The notes under the pieces: generated by a model
Databases searched by the model: none
What the model was told of the DNA's origin: nothing
The model's input: the letters and a program-made list of their open reading frames with translations, nothing else
NCBI GenBank assembly: GCA_002435145.1
Contig: DJLT01000041.1
Location: 60,957-121,381, forward strand
Length of the DNA: 60,425 bases
From: Neptuniibacter sp. UBA6509
GTDB lineage: Bacteria > Pseudomonadota > Gammaproteobacteria > Pseudomonadales > Balneatricaceae
Reading direction: 5' to 3'
Shown: positions 45,737 through 57,521 of the stretch, piece by piece
Numbering within the stretch: position 1 is the stretch's first letter
How the letters are laid out: every line of letters starts with the position of its first letter
Made by a program: the position numbers and the translations under genes

Positions 45737-47377
45737 ATGAAAAAAAATATATATTTTGAGCCGCCAAGTCGCCTTCAATTATTGGATAAATTGAAGCACT
45801 TTGTTCGTTTTTCAGATTTTCTATTACTTGTTTCCGGTGAAAGGGGCGCGGGTAAAAGTATTCTTCTTTCTCAGTTGCAGCCGGATGATTCAGATAGCAC
45901 TTTGTGTTTTTGTTTGGTTCGCCCTGAAGCAGAAATAAGTGAACAGCAGCTATTAGCACATTTAATGCAGCAGTTTCCAATACATGAAAGTATTGGAAGT
46001 AGTTATGCCGAGCAATTAAATCTTTTTCATCTGCAACTCAAATCACTAGAGTCGTCTGGTCAGAAATGTCTAATTGCTATTGATGATGCTGAATTGTTAT
46101 CAGATGGTGCGCTTGCGCTCCTCCTAAATCTGCATGTCGCAGATGCTCAGGTATTGCTGGTCTCGGAAGATGATTTTGCATCGTCTCTGTTAGAGATGGA
46201 TGCTGTTAAACATATGGAAGGGCGGGTTCATCATCTAGTGATTGAGGGAATGGCGGCCGAAGAAACCGCAGAGTATATAGAGCTTTGTCATCCTGCTCTT
46301 GCCACTCTTCCTGAAAAGAAAAAACTCGAGTTAATTAAGCTATCTTCTGGTATGCCTGGACGTGTTGAAACGTTATTGGCAGGGGGGAAAATTGCTCCAT
46401 CTACTTCCAGCAGAGGGAAACGCGCTTTTCCGTTACCTGCTTTGCATATGGCAGGTATCGCTACACTCCTGATCGCTATAGTTGGCGTCTCTTTGTGGCA
46501 ATTCATTCCGGAAGAAGAGGCTTTGCCTGTTGATGTAGTGGTGCTGGAGGATCGAGTGTCATTACCTCTTTCAGTGGATACGGGCAATGAGGGAGAAAAC
46601 TTCAAGGGTAAGGGGGCAGAGCCCGGTATAGTGGCCGTTGATGTGGTGGACGGCGCTGATAATATTCTTGATAAGAAAGATGATGCAGCGAGTGATCTCG
46701 CTAAAAGTGATCTTGAAAAACGCCTTTTAGCACAAGAAGAGAAGCTTTCTCTTGTGAAGACTTCTGCAGAAAAACCTTCAGTTTCACTTGAAACTGAGCT
46801 GCGAGAAGTTATTCAAAGTGCGCCAGTAAGCAGCTCTGGCGTTGTGGATGAACAAAAGGTTGTTGCTGATTCTGTGCCAGTAGTAAAGCCAAACTCGTCC
46901 AAAGTGGTGGTAGAGCATCCTCCATCTGTAGCAGTATCTGAAGCTGATTTAAGCCCGAAGCCTGTGGCTAGCTCTAAACCTATTTTAAGCTCTAAACCCT
47001 CTATTAGCGCTAAACCTACTGAAAGTTCTAAATCGAGTTTAAAGGACGTCGTTCAGGTAGTTAAGGCCAAAAATACGTCTGAAAATGTATTACTGTCTTG
47101 GCCCGCGACGGGGTATACGTTGCAGATGTCGGGTGCTCGATCTAAAGAGAGCGCGTTGGGTTTTATTGCCGCTCAGTCCAATTCTAGCGACTTTCATCAT
47201 TTTGAGACGGTGTATAAAGGCCTCCCTTGGCATGTGGTTGTTTATGGGTGGTATGCTAATCGTGATATAGCGAATGCATCGATTAGAAAACTGCCTAAAA
47301 ACCTGCAAAAAGTGAAACCTTGGGCAAGAAGTATACAAGGTGTTCAAATTGACATAAGAAAGAAAAAGTCTAATTAA
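45737..47377 (+). CDS. damX: DamX-like protein: AAA ATPase domain, membrane helix and SPOR domain
   Basis: A 546-residue bitopic protein in the conserved aroB-damX position. Residues 1-220 form an ExeA/AAA-type ATPase domain with Walker A GERGAGKS (34-41) and Walker B-like LIAIDDAELL. A membrane helix (about 236-257) is followed by a long low-complexity periplasmic linker containing Ser-Ser-Lys-Pro repeats. The SPOR domain (about 455-540, YTLQMSGARSKESALGF, WHVVVYGWYANRD) binds denuded septal glycan. DamX proteins localise to the division site and tune septation. The ATPase-like cytoplasmic part looks intact at the P-loop; whether it hydrolyses ATP is unknown. Confidence 0.88.
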   Translation: MKKNIYFEPPSRLQLLDKLKHFVRFSDFLLLVSGERGAGKSILLSQLQPDDSDSTLCFCLVRPEAEISEQQLLAHLMQQFPIHESIGSSYAEQLNLFHLQLKSLESSGQKCLIAIDDAELLSDGALALLLNLHVADAQVLLVSEDDFASSLLEMDAVKHMEGRVHHLVIEGMAAEETAEYIELCHPALATLPEKKKLELIKLSSGMPGRVETLLAGGKIAPSTSSRGKRAFPLPALHMAGIATLLIAIVGVSLWQFIPEEEALPVDVVVLEDRVSLPLSVDTGNEGENFKGKGAEPGIVAVDVVDGADNILDKKDDAASDLAKSDLEKRLLAQEEKLSLVKTSAEKPSVSLETELREVIQSAPVSSSGVVDEQKVVADSVPVVKPNSSKVVVEHPPSVAVSEADLSPKPVASSKPILSSKPSISAKPTESSKSSLKDVVQVVKAKNTSENVLLSWPATGYTLQMSGARSKESALGFIAAQSNSSDFHHFETVYKGLPWHVVVYGWYANRDIANASIRKLPKNLQKVKPWARSIQGVQIDIRKKKSN

Positions 47378-47446
47378 AACAAAAGGATATTTGTTTTAGG
47401 TTGCTGTTTTTGGTTCTTTTGTACCCCTCCTGTTACTGTTTGTAAT

Positions 47447-47475
47447 TTGTTCCAAACGGACTTCGAGTGTAGAAT
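47447..47475 (+). promoter_or_regulatory. Possible sigma-70 promoter of gltBD
   Basis: TTGTTC (47447-47452) and TAGAAT (47470-47475) are 17 bases apart. The -10 matches 5 of 6 bases, the -35 only 3, which suggests activator dependence. In the leader, TTTTGCTG (47486-47493) can pair with CAGCAAAA (47510-47517). Confidence 0.38.
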
Positions 47476-47567
47476 AGCTGTCCCTTTTTGCTGTCTAATA
47501 CATATATTCCAGCAAAAGGTATAATTAAGATATTGATTTCTAAGTATTTTTTAAGTGGGAATGGCTT

Positions 47568-50500
47568 ATGAGCAAAGGTCTTTATCGTCCCGGTGAATTC
47601 AAAGATAACTGTGGCTTTGGCCTTATGGCACACATGCAAGGCCAAGCAAGTCACGATCTGCTAGAAAAAGCGATCGAAGCGCTTGCGTGCATGACACACC
47701 GTGGAGGTATCGCTGCAGATGGTAAAACAGGTGACGGTTGTGGCCTGTTGATGCAGAAACCTGATGGTTTCTTACGCACAGTTGCGAAAGAAGAGTTGGG
47801 CACCGAGCTAGGCAAATTTTATGCAGTAGGTATGGTGTTTTTGCCGCGTGACACAGCGAAAGCTGAAGCTGCGCGTGTAGCGGTAAGTACTGCGATTACA
47901 AATGAAGGTCTAGGTGTTGCGGGATGGCGTGTAGTGCCAACTGACGATGTCTGCTTAGGCCCTATCGCAAAGGATACGTTGCCTCTTATTGAGCAGGTGT
48001 TTATCACTGCAGAGAATAAGACTGAGCGCGAACTTGCTATTAGCTTGTTTGTGGCGCGTCGTAAGTCCGAAATTGCTATGGCTGAAGATCAGGATTTCTA
48101 CATTTGTAGTTTTTCTGACAAAGTTATCTCTTACAAAGGGTTAACAATGCCAGTGGACCTGCCTGTCTTCTATAAAGACTTAGCAGACCCACGTCTTGAA
48201 ACAGCTGTATGCACATATCATCAGCGTTTCTCGACAAATACAGCACCTCGCTGGCCGCTAGCGCAGCCATTCCGCTTCCTCGCACATAATGGTGAGATCA
48301 ACACTGTTGATGGTAACCGTAACTGGGCGAAAGCGCGTGCAAGTAAATTTGCGACTGATCTGCTACCAAATCTAGAAGAGCTGCAGCCTATTGTTAATAC
48401 AACAGGTTCTGACTCCTCCAGCATGGATAATATGTTGGAGTTCTTGCTAGTGGGTGGTATGGATCTGTACCGTGCAGTACGTATGATTGTTCCGCCAGCA
48501 TGGCAGAATGTTGAAACAATGGATGCTGATTTACGTGCATTCTATGATTTCAACTCAATGCATATGGAACCATGGGATGGTCCTGCAGGTATGGTAATGA
48601 CCGATGGTCGTTTTGCTGTATGTATGCTTGACCGTAACGGTCTGCGCCCATCTCGTTGGGTGATGACTAAGCAAGGGTATATCTGTACTGCATCTGAAAT
48701 CGGTGTTTTCAGCTATAAGCCTGAAGATATTGTAGCTCAGGGTCGTGTAGGTCCTGGTCAGATTCTTGCGATTGATACCGCTACTGGTGATGTATTGCAT
48801 ACTGACGATGTTGATAATCGTCTGAAAAGTGCTCATCCGTATAAAAAGTGGCTTAAAGAGAATGCGCTGCGTCTAGAGCAGACAATGAATCTAGAGGGTG
48901 AGTCTAAGGCATTTTCTGAAATGTCTGCAGACGAAGTTAAGACACATATGAAGATGTTCCAGGTTACGTTTGAAGAACGTGATCAGGTGCTTCGACCATT
49001 AGGTGAGACCGGCATGGAAGCGATAGGCTCCATGGGCGATGATAAACCAATGGCCGTGCTGTCTAACCGTGTGCGTTCTGTCTATGATTATTTCCGTCAG
49101 CAGTTTGCCCAGGTTACAAACCCGCCGATTGATCCCTTGCGTGAAGCAATTGTTATGTCTCTTGAGACATGTATCGGTGCTGAGCGTAACGTATTCGAAG
49201 AAACGCCAGATCATGCTCACCGTGTGATTTTGACGACGCCTGTGTTATCCGCAAGTAAATTTACACGTTTGCGTGATAATGATGAGCCTGGTTTTGATGT
49301 TGTTACTATCGATCTTAATTACAATCCTGAAAAACAAACGCTTAAAGAAGCGATTGAAGGGATTGCAGATAATGCTGAACAGTCGGTTCGTGATGGCAAA
49401 GTTATTCTGATTTTGACTGATGCTAATATTGCACGCGGGCATTTGCCTGTTCATGCCGCATTAGCAACAGGTGCTGTGCACCACCGTTTGGTAGATAAAG
49501 GTCTGCGTTGTGATGCAAACCTTATCATCGAAAGTGGTACGGTGCGCGATCCTCACCATTTTGCTGTTCTGTTTGGTTTTGGTGCGACTGCTGTATATCC
49601 ATATTTGGCATACCGCGTACTTAATGACCTTTGTGCTGCTGGAGAGATCCAAGTAGAAGCGCTTAATTCCCATGAGAATTATCGTAAAGGTATTAACAAA
49701 GGCCTAATGAAGATCCTATCTAAGATGGGTATCTCGACTATTGCATCTTACCGTGGTGCTCAGTTGTTTGAAGCGATTGGCCTGAGTTCCGATATTGTTG
49801 ACCTTTGTTTCAAAGGTGTGACAAGTCGTATTGAAGGTGCTCGTTTTGAAGACTTCCAATTTGAGCAAGGCTTATTAGCGAAAGAAGCTTGGACGGCGCG
49901 TAAGCCTATTCAAGCAGGCGGTTTGTTAAAGTATAAGCATGATGGTGAGTATCACGCTTATAACCCGGACGTTGTTCGAACGATTCATGAAGCGGTAGAG
50001 ACAGGTAACCCTGAAGCTTATCAGCGTTATGCTGAGCTAGTTAATAACCGCGGTTATGCGACATTACGTGACATGTTAGGTCTACGTAAAGATGTTAAAG
50101 CGATCTCTATTGATGAAGTAGAGCCGGTTGAAAATATCTTCAAACGTTTCGACTCTGCTGCGATGTCTCTAGGTGCATTGTCTCCTGAAGCGCATGAGTC
50201 ACTCGCTGTTGCAATGAATGAGCTAGGCGGTCGTTCTAACTCCGGTGAAGGTGGTGAAGATCCTGTACGTCATGGCACGATGAAGCGTTCTAAGATCAAG
50301 CAGGTCGCGTCAGGTCGCTTTGGTGTAACACCAGAGTACCTATCTAACGCTGAAGTTCTGCAGATCAAAGTGGCTCAGGGTGCTAAGCCGGGTGAAGGTG
50401 GTCAGTTACCAGGTGGCAAAGTAAATAGCTTGATCGCTCGGTTACGTTTTTCTGTTCCGGGTGTAACGCTAATATCACCTCCGCCACATCATGATATCTA

Positions 50501-52019
50501 CTCCATTGAAGATTTAGCTCAGCTGATTTTCGATTTGAAGCAGGTTAACCCTGAAGCATTGGTATCTGTGAAACTGGTATCGCGCCCAGGTGTAGGCACG
50601 ATTGCCTGTGGTGTTGCTAAAGCTTATGCCGATCTAATCACAATTTCTGGTTATGATGGCGGTACTGCGGCTTCACCTATGACATCTATCCACTATGCGG
50701 GCTCTCCTTGGGAGCTGGGCTTAGCGGATGCGCATCAGTCTCTACGTGGTAACCATCTGCGTGGAAATATTCGTCTACAAACAGACGGTGGCTTGAAAAC
50801 AGGTCTTGATGTAATCAAGGGTGCTATTCTTGGTGCAGAAAGTTTCGGTTTCGGCACAATGCCAATGGTTGCTTTGGGTTGTAAATACCTCCGTATTTGT
50901 CACTTAAATAACTGTGCAACCGGTGTTGCTACACAGAATGAAAAGCTACGTGAAGACCATTTCCGCGGTACAGTTGAAATGGTTAAAAACTTCTTCCGCT
51001 TTGTCGGTGAAGAAACTCGTCAGCTAATGGCTCAATTGGGTGTCCGTTCAATGGAGGAGCTTGTGGGTCGCGTTGACTTACTTGAAACTCTTGAAGGTGA
51101 AACACCACGTCAGAAGAATCTGGACTTGAGTCCTATTCTTGGTTCTGCCGGTGATGAGTTCCCTAATACCTGCCAAGTAGAGCGTAATGCGCCTTACGAT
51201 ACGGCTGAGTTGAATAATCAAATGATTGAGTTAACTCAGTCTGCGATTGAAGGTAAGCAAGGCGGTGAATGGGAATTAACCATCACTAACTGTGACCGTT
51301 CTGTCGGTGCGCGTACTTCAGGTGCTATTGCTAAACAGCATGGTAACTTAGGTATGAATGCTCAGCCTATTACCTTTAATTTTAAAGGTCATGCGGGTCA
51401 GTCGTTTGGTGTATGGAACGCAGGTGGTCAAAACCTTTATCTGCAAGGCGATGCTAACGACTATGTCGGTAAAGGCATGGCTGGCGGTAAAATCGTTATA
51501 CGTCCATTTGCTGAAGTTACATTTAAGTCAAATGAAACGGCCATTATGGGTAATACCTGTTTATACGGTGCTACCGGCGGTAAGTTATTTGCTGCAGGTC
51601 AGGCGGGTGAGCGTTTCGGTGTACGTAACTCTGGCGTTCATGCTGTTGTTGAAGGTGCGGGCGATCACTGTTGTGAGTATATGACAGGCGGTCTAGTGAC
51701 TGTGCTTGGCTCAACTGGCTACAACTTCGGTGCGGGTATGACGGGTGGTTTCGCCTATGTGTTGGACCTTGAAAATACATTTGTGGATAAGTACAACCAC
51801 GAATTAGTAGAGATCCAGCGTATCCATACTGAAAATATGGAAGCGTATAAAAATCACTTGCGTTCAGTAATTATTGAGTTCACTAAAGAAACAGGTAGTG
51901 CTTGGGGTCAGGAGATTATTGATAATCTTGACGACTTCATTGGCCGTTTCTGGTTAGTGAAACCAAAAGCAGCTAGCTTGAATGATTTGCTGACGAGTAT
52001 TCGTACGCGCCCAGAATAA
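47568..52019 (+). CDS. gltB: Glutamate synthase (NADPH) large subunit
   Basis: Transfers the glutamine amide to 2-oxoglutarate, yielding two glutamates. The 1483-residue product has an N-terminal class II glutamine amidotransferase domain whose nucleophile Cys15 ([10 protein letters not shown]) would be exposed by removing a 14-residue propeptide. A central domain, the FMN-binding synthase barrel ([24 protein letters not shown]), the 3Fe-4S cluster segment [15 protein letters not shown] and the C-terminal beta-helix rich in Gly ([19 protein letters not shown]) follow. It is paired with gltD 81 bases downstream. Confidence 0.97.
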   Translation: MSKGLYRPGEFKDNCGFGLMAHMQGQASHDLLEKAIEALACMTHRGGIAADGKTGDGCGLLMQKPDGFLRTVAKEELGTELGKFYAVGMVFLPRDTAKAEAARVAVSTAITNEGLGVAGWRVVPTDDVCLGPIAKDTLPLIEQVFITAENKTERELAISLFVARRKSEIAMAEDQDFYICSFSDKVISYKGLTMPVDLPVFYKDLADPRLETAVCTYHQRFSTNTAPRWPLAQPFRFLAHNGEINTVDGNRNWAKARASKFATDLLPNLEELQPIVNTTGSDSSSMDNMLEFLLVGGMDLYRAVRMIVPPAWQNVETMDADLRAFYDFNSMHMEPWDGPAGMVMTDGRFAVCMLDRNGLRPSRWVMTKQGYICTASEIGVFSYKPEDIVAQGRVGPGQILAIDTATGDVLHTDDVDNRLKSAHPYKKWLKENALRLEQTMNLEGESKAFSEMSADEVKTHMKMFQVTFEERDQVLRPLGETGMEAIGSMGDDKPMAVLSNRVRSVYDYFRQQFAQVTNPPIDPLREAIVMSLETCIGAERNVFEETPDHAHRVILTTPVLSASKFTRLRDNDEPGFDVVTIDLNYNPEKQTLKEAIEGIADNAEQSVRDGKVILILTDANIARGHLPVHAALATGAVHHRLVDKGLRCDANLIIESGTVRDPHHFAVLFGFGATAVYPYLAYRVLNDLCAAGEIQVEALNSHENYRKGINKGLMKILSKMGISTIASYRGAQLFEAIGLSSDIVDLCFKGVTSRIEGARFEDFQFEQGLLAKEAWTARKPIQAGGLLKYKHDGEYHAYNPDVVRTIHEAVETGNPEAYQRYAELVNNRGYATLRDMLGLRKDVKAISIDEVEPVENIFKRFDSAAMSLGALSPEAHESLAVAMNELGGRSNSGEGGEDPVRHGTMKRSKIKQVASGRFGVTPEYLSNAEVLQIKVAQGAKPGEGGQLPGGKVNSLIARLRFSVPGVTLISPPPHHDIYSIEDLAQLIFDLKQVNPEALVSVKLVSRPGVGTIACGVAKAYADLITISGYDGGTAASPMTSIHYAGSPWELGLADAHQSLRGNHLRGNIRLQTDGGLKTGLDVIKGAILGAESFGFGTMPMVALGCKYLRICHLNNCATGVATQNEKLREDHFRGTVEMVKNFFRFVGEETRQLMAQLGVRSMEELVGRVDLLETLEGETPRQKNLDLSPILGSAGDEFPNTCQVERNAPYDTAELNNQMIELTQSAIEGKQGGEWELTITNCDRSVGARTSGAIAKQHGNLGMNAQPITFNFKGHAGQSFGVWNAGGQNLYLQGDANDYVGKGMAGGKIVIRPFAEVTFKSNETAIMGNTCLYGATGGKLFAAGQAGERFGVRNSGVHAVVEGAGDHCCEYMTGGLVTVLGSTGYNFGAGMTGGFAYVLDLENTFVDKYNHELVEIQRIHTENMEAYKNHLRSVIIEFTKETGSAWGQEIIDNLDDFIGRFWLVKPKAASLNDLLTSIRTRPE

Positions 52020-52054
52020 GTTGTGGGCACGATCTAGTAGATGAAGAACAATCC

Positions 52055-52082
52055 GCAACCTTCTAATTCGTTAGGGGGTTGC
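52055..52082 (+). other. 12-bp stem with UUCG loop between gltB and gltD
   Basis: GCAACCTTCTAA (52055-52066), loop TTCG, and TTAGGGGGTTGC (52071-52082) pair throughout, with two G-T wobbles. The element ends 4 bases before the gltD Shine-Dalgarno region and has no T-run, so it fits an mRNA-processing or stability element rather than a terminator. Confidence 0.65.
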
Positions 52083-52088
52083 TATTAA

Positions 52089-53522
<1,434 letters not shown>

Positions 53523-53538
53523 GCAATAAGCTTATTGC
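53523..53538 (+). other. 16-bp perfect palindrome directly after the gltD stop
   Basis: GCAATAAG (53523-53530) is followed at once by its reverse complement CTTATTGC (53531-53538), starting on the base after the TAA. As RNA it can form a hairpin in tandem with the terminator 4 bases downstream; as DNA it could be a protein site. Confidence 0.6.
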
Positions 53539-53541
53539 ATG

Positions 53542-53569
53542 AAAAGGTCGCTTCTTAGCGGCCTTTTTT
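53542..53569 (+). terminator. Intrinsic terminator of gltBD
   Basis: AAAAGGTCGC (53542-53551) pairs with GCGGCCTTTT (53558-53567), one G-T pair, 6-base loop, followed by more T to 53569. Confidence 0.85.
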
Positions 53570-53576
53570 ATTGCTT

Positions 53577-54032
53577 TTAAAAAAACGTGTCAGCCCGCTC
53601 AACGATCTGATGGATAGACATTAAAAAGTTATTGATCGCGAGCTGATCACCTTCAGCGGACTTTGAATAAGTCTGGCTAATTAACTCTCTGTCTTTGCGA
53701 AGAATCGAGAGGGCGTAAGTCCTATTAGGACTTGCGAGATCAATTTTTGAAATAATCACAATGCCATCCGCTTGAGAATGGCTTTCCTTATCAGTTTTGA
53801 TCTGTTTCGCACCATACATTTTAAGTCGAGACTTTAGTTTCGTATTAAAATTTTGGATGGCGAAGTTGTTATCTGGGTTTAGCGCCGAGGTCTGAATCCA
53901 AACGGTTTCATGTTTAAAAACAGCCAAAGGCGCAGGTTTTAGCGGCGCGTGTTTGGCCGGTTGGCTCTGGCAACCGCTTATAAAACCCAGGCAAATAAGC
54001 GAAAAACAGGTTAATCGTATAATCTGCATCAT
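53577..54032 (-). CDS. Predicted lipoprotein of unknown function
   Basis: A 151-residue protein with a clear lipoprotein signal: hydrophobic segment CFSLICLGFISGC, lipidated Cys21. The mature part starts with a Lys/Pro/Ala linker. It then forms a mixed alpha/beta domain (about 42-150) with FNTKLKSRLKMYGAKQI, ADGIVIISKIDLA and YALSILRKDRELISQTYSKS. This resembles small outer-membrane lipoproteins that present a compact domain, but I do not recognise a family. It is convergent with gltD and divergent from hemE, so it is its own transcription unit. Function unknown. Confidence 0.78.
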   Translation of the reverse strand: MMQIIRLTCFSLICLGFISGCQSQPAKHAPLKPAPLAVFKHETVWIQTSALNPDNNFAIQNFNTKLKSRLKMYGAKQIKTDKESHSQADGIVIISKIDLASPNRTYALSILRKDRELISQTYSKSAEGDQLAINNFLMSIHQIVERADTFF

Positions 54033-54131
54033 GTCTTATAAAAAATGTTTATTCATTTGCAGGTAATTCCTGTCAGAAATCGTTAGAATATCGGCCAATT
54101 CGAATTTACAAGATATAAGTGGCTGACACAA

Positions 54132-55199
54132 ATGGCTGAGTTAAAAAACGATCGTTTCTTGCGCGCTCTTCTTCGTGAACCTGTTGATGCAACTCCTGTA
54201 TGGATGATGCGCCAAGCAGGTCGTTACCTTCCTGAATATAGAGAAACACGTGCGAAAGCAGGTGATTTTCTAAGCCTTTGTAAAAACAAAGAGCTTGCTT
54301 GTGAAGTTACTATCCAGCCTCTAGAGCGTTACGATCTGGATGCAGCTATTTTATTTTCTGATATCTTAACAATCCCTGACGCGATGGGACTAGGGCTTTA
54401 CTTCGAAGTAGGTGAAGGCCCTCGTTTTAGGAAAATCATCCGTACCGAAAAGGATGTGGCTGATCTGCCAGTACCAGATGCTGCAAAAGATCTTGATTAC
54501 GTCATGAATGCGGTGAAAGAGATTCGTCGTGAACTGAATGGTCGAGTTCCGCTGATTGGCTTTTCTGGCAGTCCTTGGACGTTGGCGACTTATATGGTTG
54601 AAGGCGGCTCAAGTAAAGATTTCCGTCATGTTAAGCAGATGATGTATGCAACGCCTGAAATTATGCACGCGTTGTTAGATAAGTTGGCTCAGTCTGTAAC
54701 GACATATCTTAATGAGCAGATTCTTTCGGGTGCTCAAGCGGTTCAAATTTTTGATACTTGGGGTGGCGCATTGAGTGGCCCTTGTTATCAAGAATTTTCA
54801 TTGAAATACATGCAGCAGATCGTTGATGGCTTAATTCGTGAACATGATGGCCGCAAAGTGCCTGTAATCATGTTTACTAAGAATGGTGGTCAGTGGCTAG
54901 AAACGATGGCTGAAGCAGGTGCTGACGCCTTAGGTTTGGATTGGACTACAGATATTGGCAATGCGCGTGCGCGTGTTGGTGGTAAAGTAGCGCTTCAAGG
55001 TAACATGGATCCAAGTGTACTTTACGCACCAGCGAATCGTATTGAACAAGAAGTTGATTTTATTCTGGGTCAGTATGGTAAAGGGCCGGGTCATGTATTC
55101 AACTTAGGGCATGGTATCCATCAGTTCGTGGACCCTGCACAGCCAAAAGCCTTTGTTGATGCGGTACATGAACTCAGTGCGAAGTATCATCAATCTTAA
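54132..55199 (+). CDS. hemE: Uroporphyrinogen decarboxylase
   Basis: Decarboxylates the four acetate side chains of uroporphyrinogen III to coproporphyrinogen III in haem synthesis. The 355-residue product (E. coli 354) opens with [19 protein letters not shown] and the substrate-binding [13 protein letters not shown], then [17 protein letters not shown] with the catalytic Asp, [17 protein letters not shown] and a C-terminal [13 protein letters not shown]. The position after gltBD is conserved in pseudomonads and relatives. It ends in a terminator with a UUCG loop. Confidence 0.97.
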   Translation: MAELKNDRFLRALLREPVDATPVWMMRQAGRYLPEYRETRAKAGDFLSLCKNKELACEVTIQPLERYDLDAAILFSDILTIPDAMGLGLYFEVGEGPRFRKIIRTEKDVADLPVPDAAKDLDYVMNAVKEIRRELNGRVPLIGFSGSPWTLATYMVEGGSSKDFRHVKQMMYATPEIMHALLDKLAQSVTTYLNEQILSGAQAVQIFDTWGGALSGPCYQEFSLKYMQQIVDGLIREHDGRKVPVIMFTKNGGQWLETMAEAGADALGLDWTTDIGNARARVGGKVALQGNMDPSVLYAPANRIEQEVDFILGQYGKGPGHVFNLGHGIHQFVDPAQPKAFVDAVHELSAKYHQS

Positions 55200-55210
55200 G
55201 TATTTTTAAT

Positions 55211-55231
55211 GAGGGCTTCGGCCCTCTTTTT
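55211..55231 (+). terminator. Intrinsic terminator of hemE with UUCG tetraloop
   Basis: GAGGGC (55211-55216), loop TTCG, GCCCTC (55221-55226), then five T. This is the very stable C(UUCG)G type. Confidence 0.9.
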
Positions 55232-55246
55232 CTATAAGAAATAAAT

Positions 55247-55975
55247 ATGAAAAAGCTTACCGAACTCTTAGAGAGTAATCGTCAATGGGCGGAAAAAATC
55301 AGTAAAGAAGATCCTATGTTTTTTGAGACGCTTGCTCAGCAGCAGGCGCCTGAATATTTATGGATCGGTTGCTCTGATAGTCGTGTCCCAGCCAATGAGA
55401 TTGTAGATATGTTACCGGGTGAGTTATTTGTTCACCGTAACGTCTCCAATTTGGTTGTGCATACGGATATGAACTGTATGTCTGTGATTCAATATGCGGT
55501 TGAGGTACTCAAGGTTAAGCATATTATGGTTGTGGGTCACTACGGCTGTGGTGGCGTGAAAGCCGCTATTGAGACTGAACCCCATGGCATGATCGATAAC
55601 TGGTTGCGCAATATTCGCAATGTTTATAAGAAGCATAGAGATCTGCTTTCTGTGTGGGACCATTCCCATCAGCAGCTAGACCGTTTGTGTGAGCTTAATG
55701 TGATTGAGCAGGCATGTAATGTCTGTGATACCACAATCGTTCAGCAGGCTTGGGCTAATGAGCAAGAGTTAACTGTTCATGGTTGGATCTATGGTTTAGA
55801 TGATGGTCTTGTGAATGATTTAGAGTTTAACGCTTCAGATGCTGAAGAGGTTGATGATCAATACCGTTTAGCGATTAGTAAAATAGAGATATTGCGTAAG
55901 TTGGCTCAAGGGCCGGAAAAAGAAACGCAAACAGCGCGTTCTTTATGGGATAAAGTGCGTTCAATTTTTAATTAG
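55247..55975 (+). CDS. can: Beta-class carbonic anhydrase
   Basis: Interconverts carbon dioxide and bicarbonate in the cytoplasm, supplying bicarbonate for carboxylases. The 242-residue product has all zinc ligands: Cys42 and Asp44 with Arg46 in IGCSDSRVPANE, then His98 and Cys101 in VGHYGCGGVKAA. The length and N-terminal helix are typical of the E. coli Can group. It starts after the hemE terminator, so it has its own promoter or read-through expression. Confidence 0.95.
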   Translation: MKKLTELLESNRQWAEKISKEDPMFFETLAQQQAPEYLWIGCSDSRVPANEIVDMLPGELFVHRNVSNLVVHTDMNCMSVIQYAVEVLKVKHIMVVGHYGCGGVKAAIETEPHGMIDNWLRNIRNVYKKHRDLLSVWDHSHQQLDRLCELNVIEQACNVCDTTIVQQAWANEQELTVHGWIYGLDDGLVNDLEFNASDAEEVDDQYRLAISKIEILRKLAQGPEKETQTARSLWDKVRSIFN

Positions 55976-55998
55976 TTTTGAGTTAAGTATTTATTCCA

Positions 55999-56032
55999 AA
56001 AAAAGCCGTCGTTAATTAACGACGGCTTTTTT
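55999..56032. terminator. Bidirectional terminator between can and metY
   Basis: A 34-bp perfect palindrome: six A, GCCGTCGTTAA, its exact complement TTAACGACGGC, and six T. As RNA it forms a long stem with a minimal loop and works for both convergent genes. Confidence 0.9.
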
Positions 56033-56064
56033 AATATCCACTGCTTTGTCCCAGAATGGGGTTG

Positions 56065-57342
56065 TTAAGCAGAAACCGCGTTTAACGCTTGTTCTAAGTC
56101 GTTAATTAGATCATCGATATGTTCAATACCGATTGAAAGTCTAACCATCTCAGGGGAAACGCCAGCTGAGGCAAGTTCATCATCATTCAGTTGGCGATGA
56201 GTCGTTTCCGCAGGGATAGATGCAAGCGACTTACAATCACCAATATTGACTAAACGAAGGAATATTTCTAACGCATCATAGAACTTACGCGTGCCTTCGC
56301 GTCCTGATTTTACACCAAAGCTAAGAATGCCTGATGCCTCACCGTTCATGTACTTTTGCGCTAATGCGTAGTCAGGGTGGCTCTCTAAGCCTGCGTACTT
56401 AACCCAGCTCACTTCAGCGTGATTCTCAAGGAAGTTGGCAATCGTTTTCGCGTTCTGGTTAATGCGCTCCATACGAAGACTCAAAGTTTCAATACCCTGA
56501 AGTAGTAGGAAGGCATTCATTGGGCTAAGTGCTGCACCCATGTTACGCAGTGGAACAACACGGCAGCGGCCTATAAATGCAGCCGGGCCAAATGCTTCAG
56601 TATAAACAACCCCATGATAAGAAACGTCAGGTGTATTTAATAGAGGGAAGCGTTCAGCATTGTCTGCCCAAGGGAAATTACCTGAATCAATTATCACTCC
56701 GCCAATCGAGTTGCCATGCCCTCCAATATATTTTGTGGCGGCTTGCACGACAATATCTGCCCCCTGTTCGATCGGACGCCACATCGCAGGGCTAGGTACA
56801 GTGTTATCTACGATCAGTGGAATACCGTTGCGGTGAGCAACTTCAGCAAGTTTTTCAATATCAGCGATACCGCCTGATGGGTTACCAACCGATTCACAGT
56901 AGATTCCTTTTGTGCGCTCATCAATCTGTGCTTCGATCGCTGCGAAATCATCTTTTTTAACAAAACGGCACTCAATACCTTGGCGAGGGAGAGTATGAGC
57001 GAAAAGGTTATACGTACCACCGTAGAGCTCACTTGTGGAGATAAAGTTATCCCCAGTTTCAGCTAAGGTCTGCAGGGTATAGGTAATTGCGGCCATACCT
57101 GATGCGACTGCTAAGGCTGCCACGCCTCCTTCCATCTCCGCTACGCGCTTTTCTAATACATCAGTAGTCGGATTCATTATGCGGGTATAAATGTTACCGG
57201 CTACTTTTAGATCAAATAGGTCTGCACCATGTTGAGCGTCATCAAAAGCGTATGAGGTTGTCTGGTAGATTGGAACCGCAGCTGATTTAGTGGTTGGGTC
57301 GGTCTCGTATCCGCCGTGTATGGCGATCGTTTCCAGCTTCAT
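56065..57342 (-). CDS. metY: O-acetylhomoserine sulfhydrylase (MetY-type PLP enzyme)
   Basis: Makes homocysteine from O-acetylhomoserine and sulfide, the direct route to methionine. The 425-residue product is at the usual MetY length, longer than MetB/MetC (about 390). It carries the Cys/Met-metabolism PLP signatures: Tyr52 and Arg54 in YTRIMNPTT, ASGMAAITYTL, Asp179 in IVDNTVPSP and the Schiff-base Lys204 in QAATKYIGGHG. AGGAGAG precedes the ATG. No methionine-responsive riboswitch was recognised upstream. Monocistronic. Confidence 0.93.
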   Translation of the reverse strand: MKLETIAIHGGYETDPTTKSAAVPIYQTTSYAFDDAQHGADLFDLKVAGNIYTRIMNPTTDVLEKRVAEMEGGVAALAVASGMAAITYTLQTLAETGDNFISTSELYGGTYNLFAHTLPRQGIECRFVKKDDFAAIEAQIDERTKGIYCESVGNPSGGIADIEKLAEVAHRNGIPLIVDNTVPSPAMWRPIEQGADIVVQAATKYIGGHGNSIGGVIIDSGNFPWADNAERFPLLNTPDVSYHGVVYTEAFGPAAFIGRCRVVPLRNMGAALSPMNAFLLLQGIETLSLRMERINQNAKTIANFLENHAEVSWVKYAGLESHPDYALAQKYMNGEASGILSFGVKSGREGTRKFYDALEIFLRLVNIGDCKSLASIPAETTHRQLNDDELASAGVSPEMVRLSIGIEHIDDLINDLEQALNAVSA

Positions 57343-57521
57343 TTCTCTCTCCTGTGGTACAGCCTAATTGTTTTTAGAGCATTGATTGTAATTCATATAT
57401 TAAATAAATCTATATGGGACTTAAGTGATTAACCTGTATTTAATTGTTAAAAATAACTATAGGTTGTTGAACTTTGTTCGGTAGAATTTAAATAAATGAC
57501 TTTTACGTTTGGAGAAAATTG

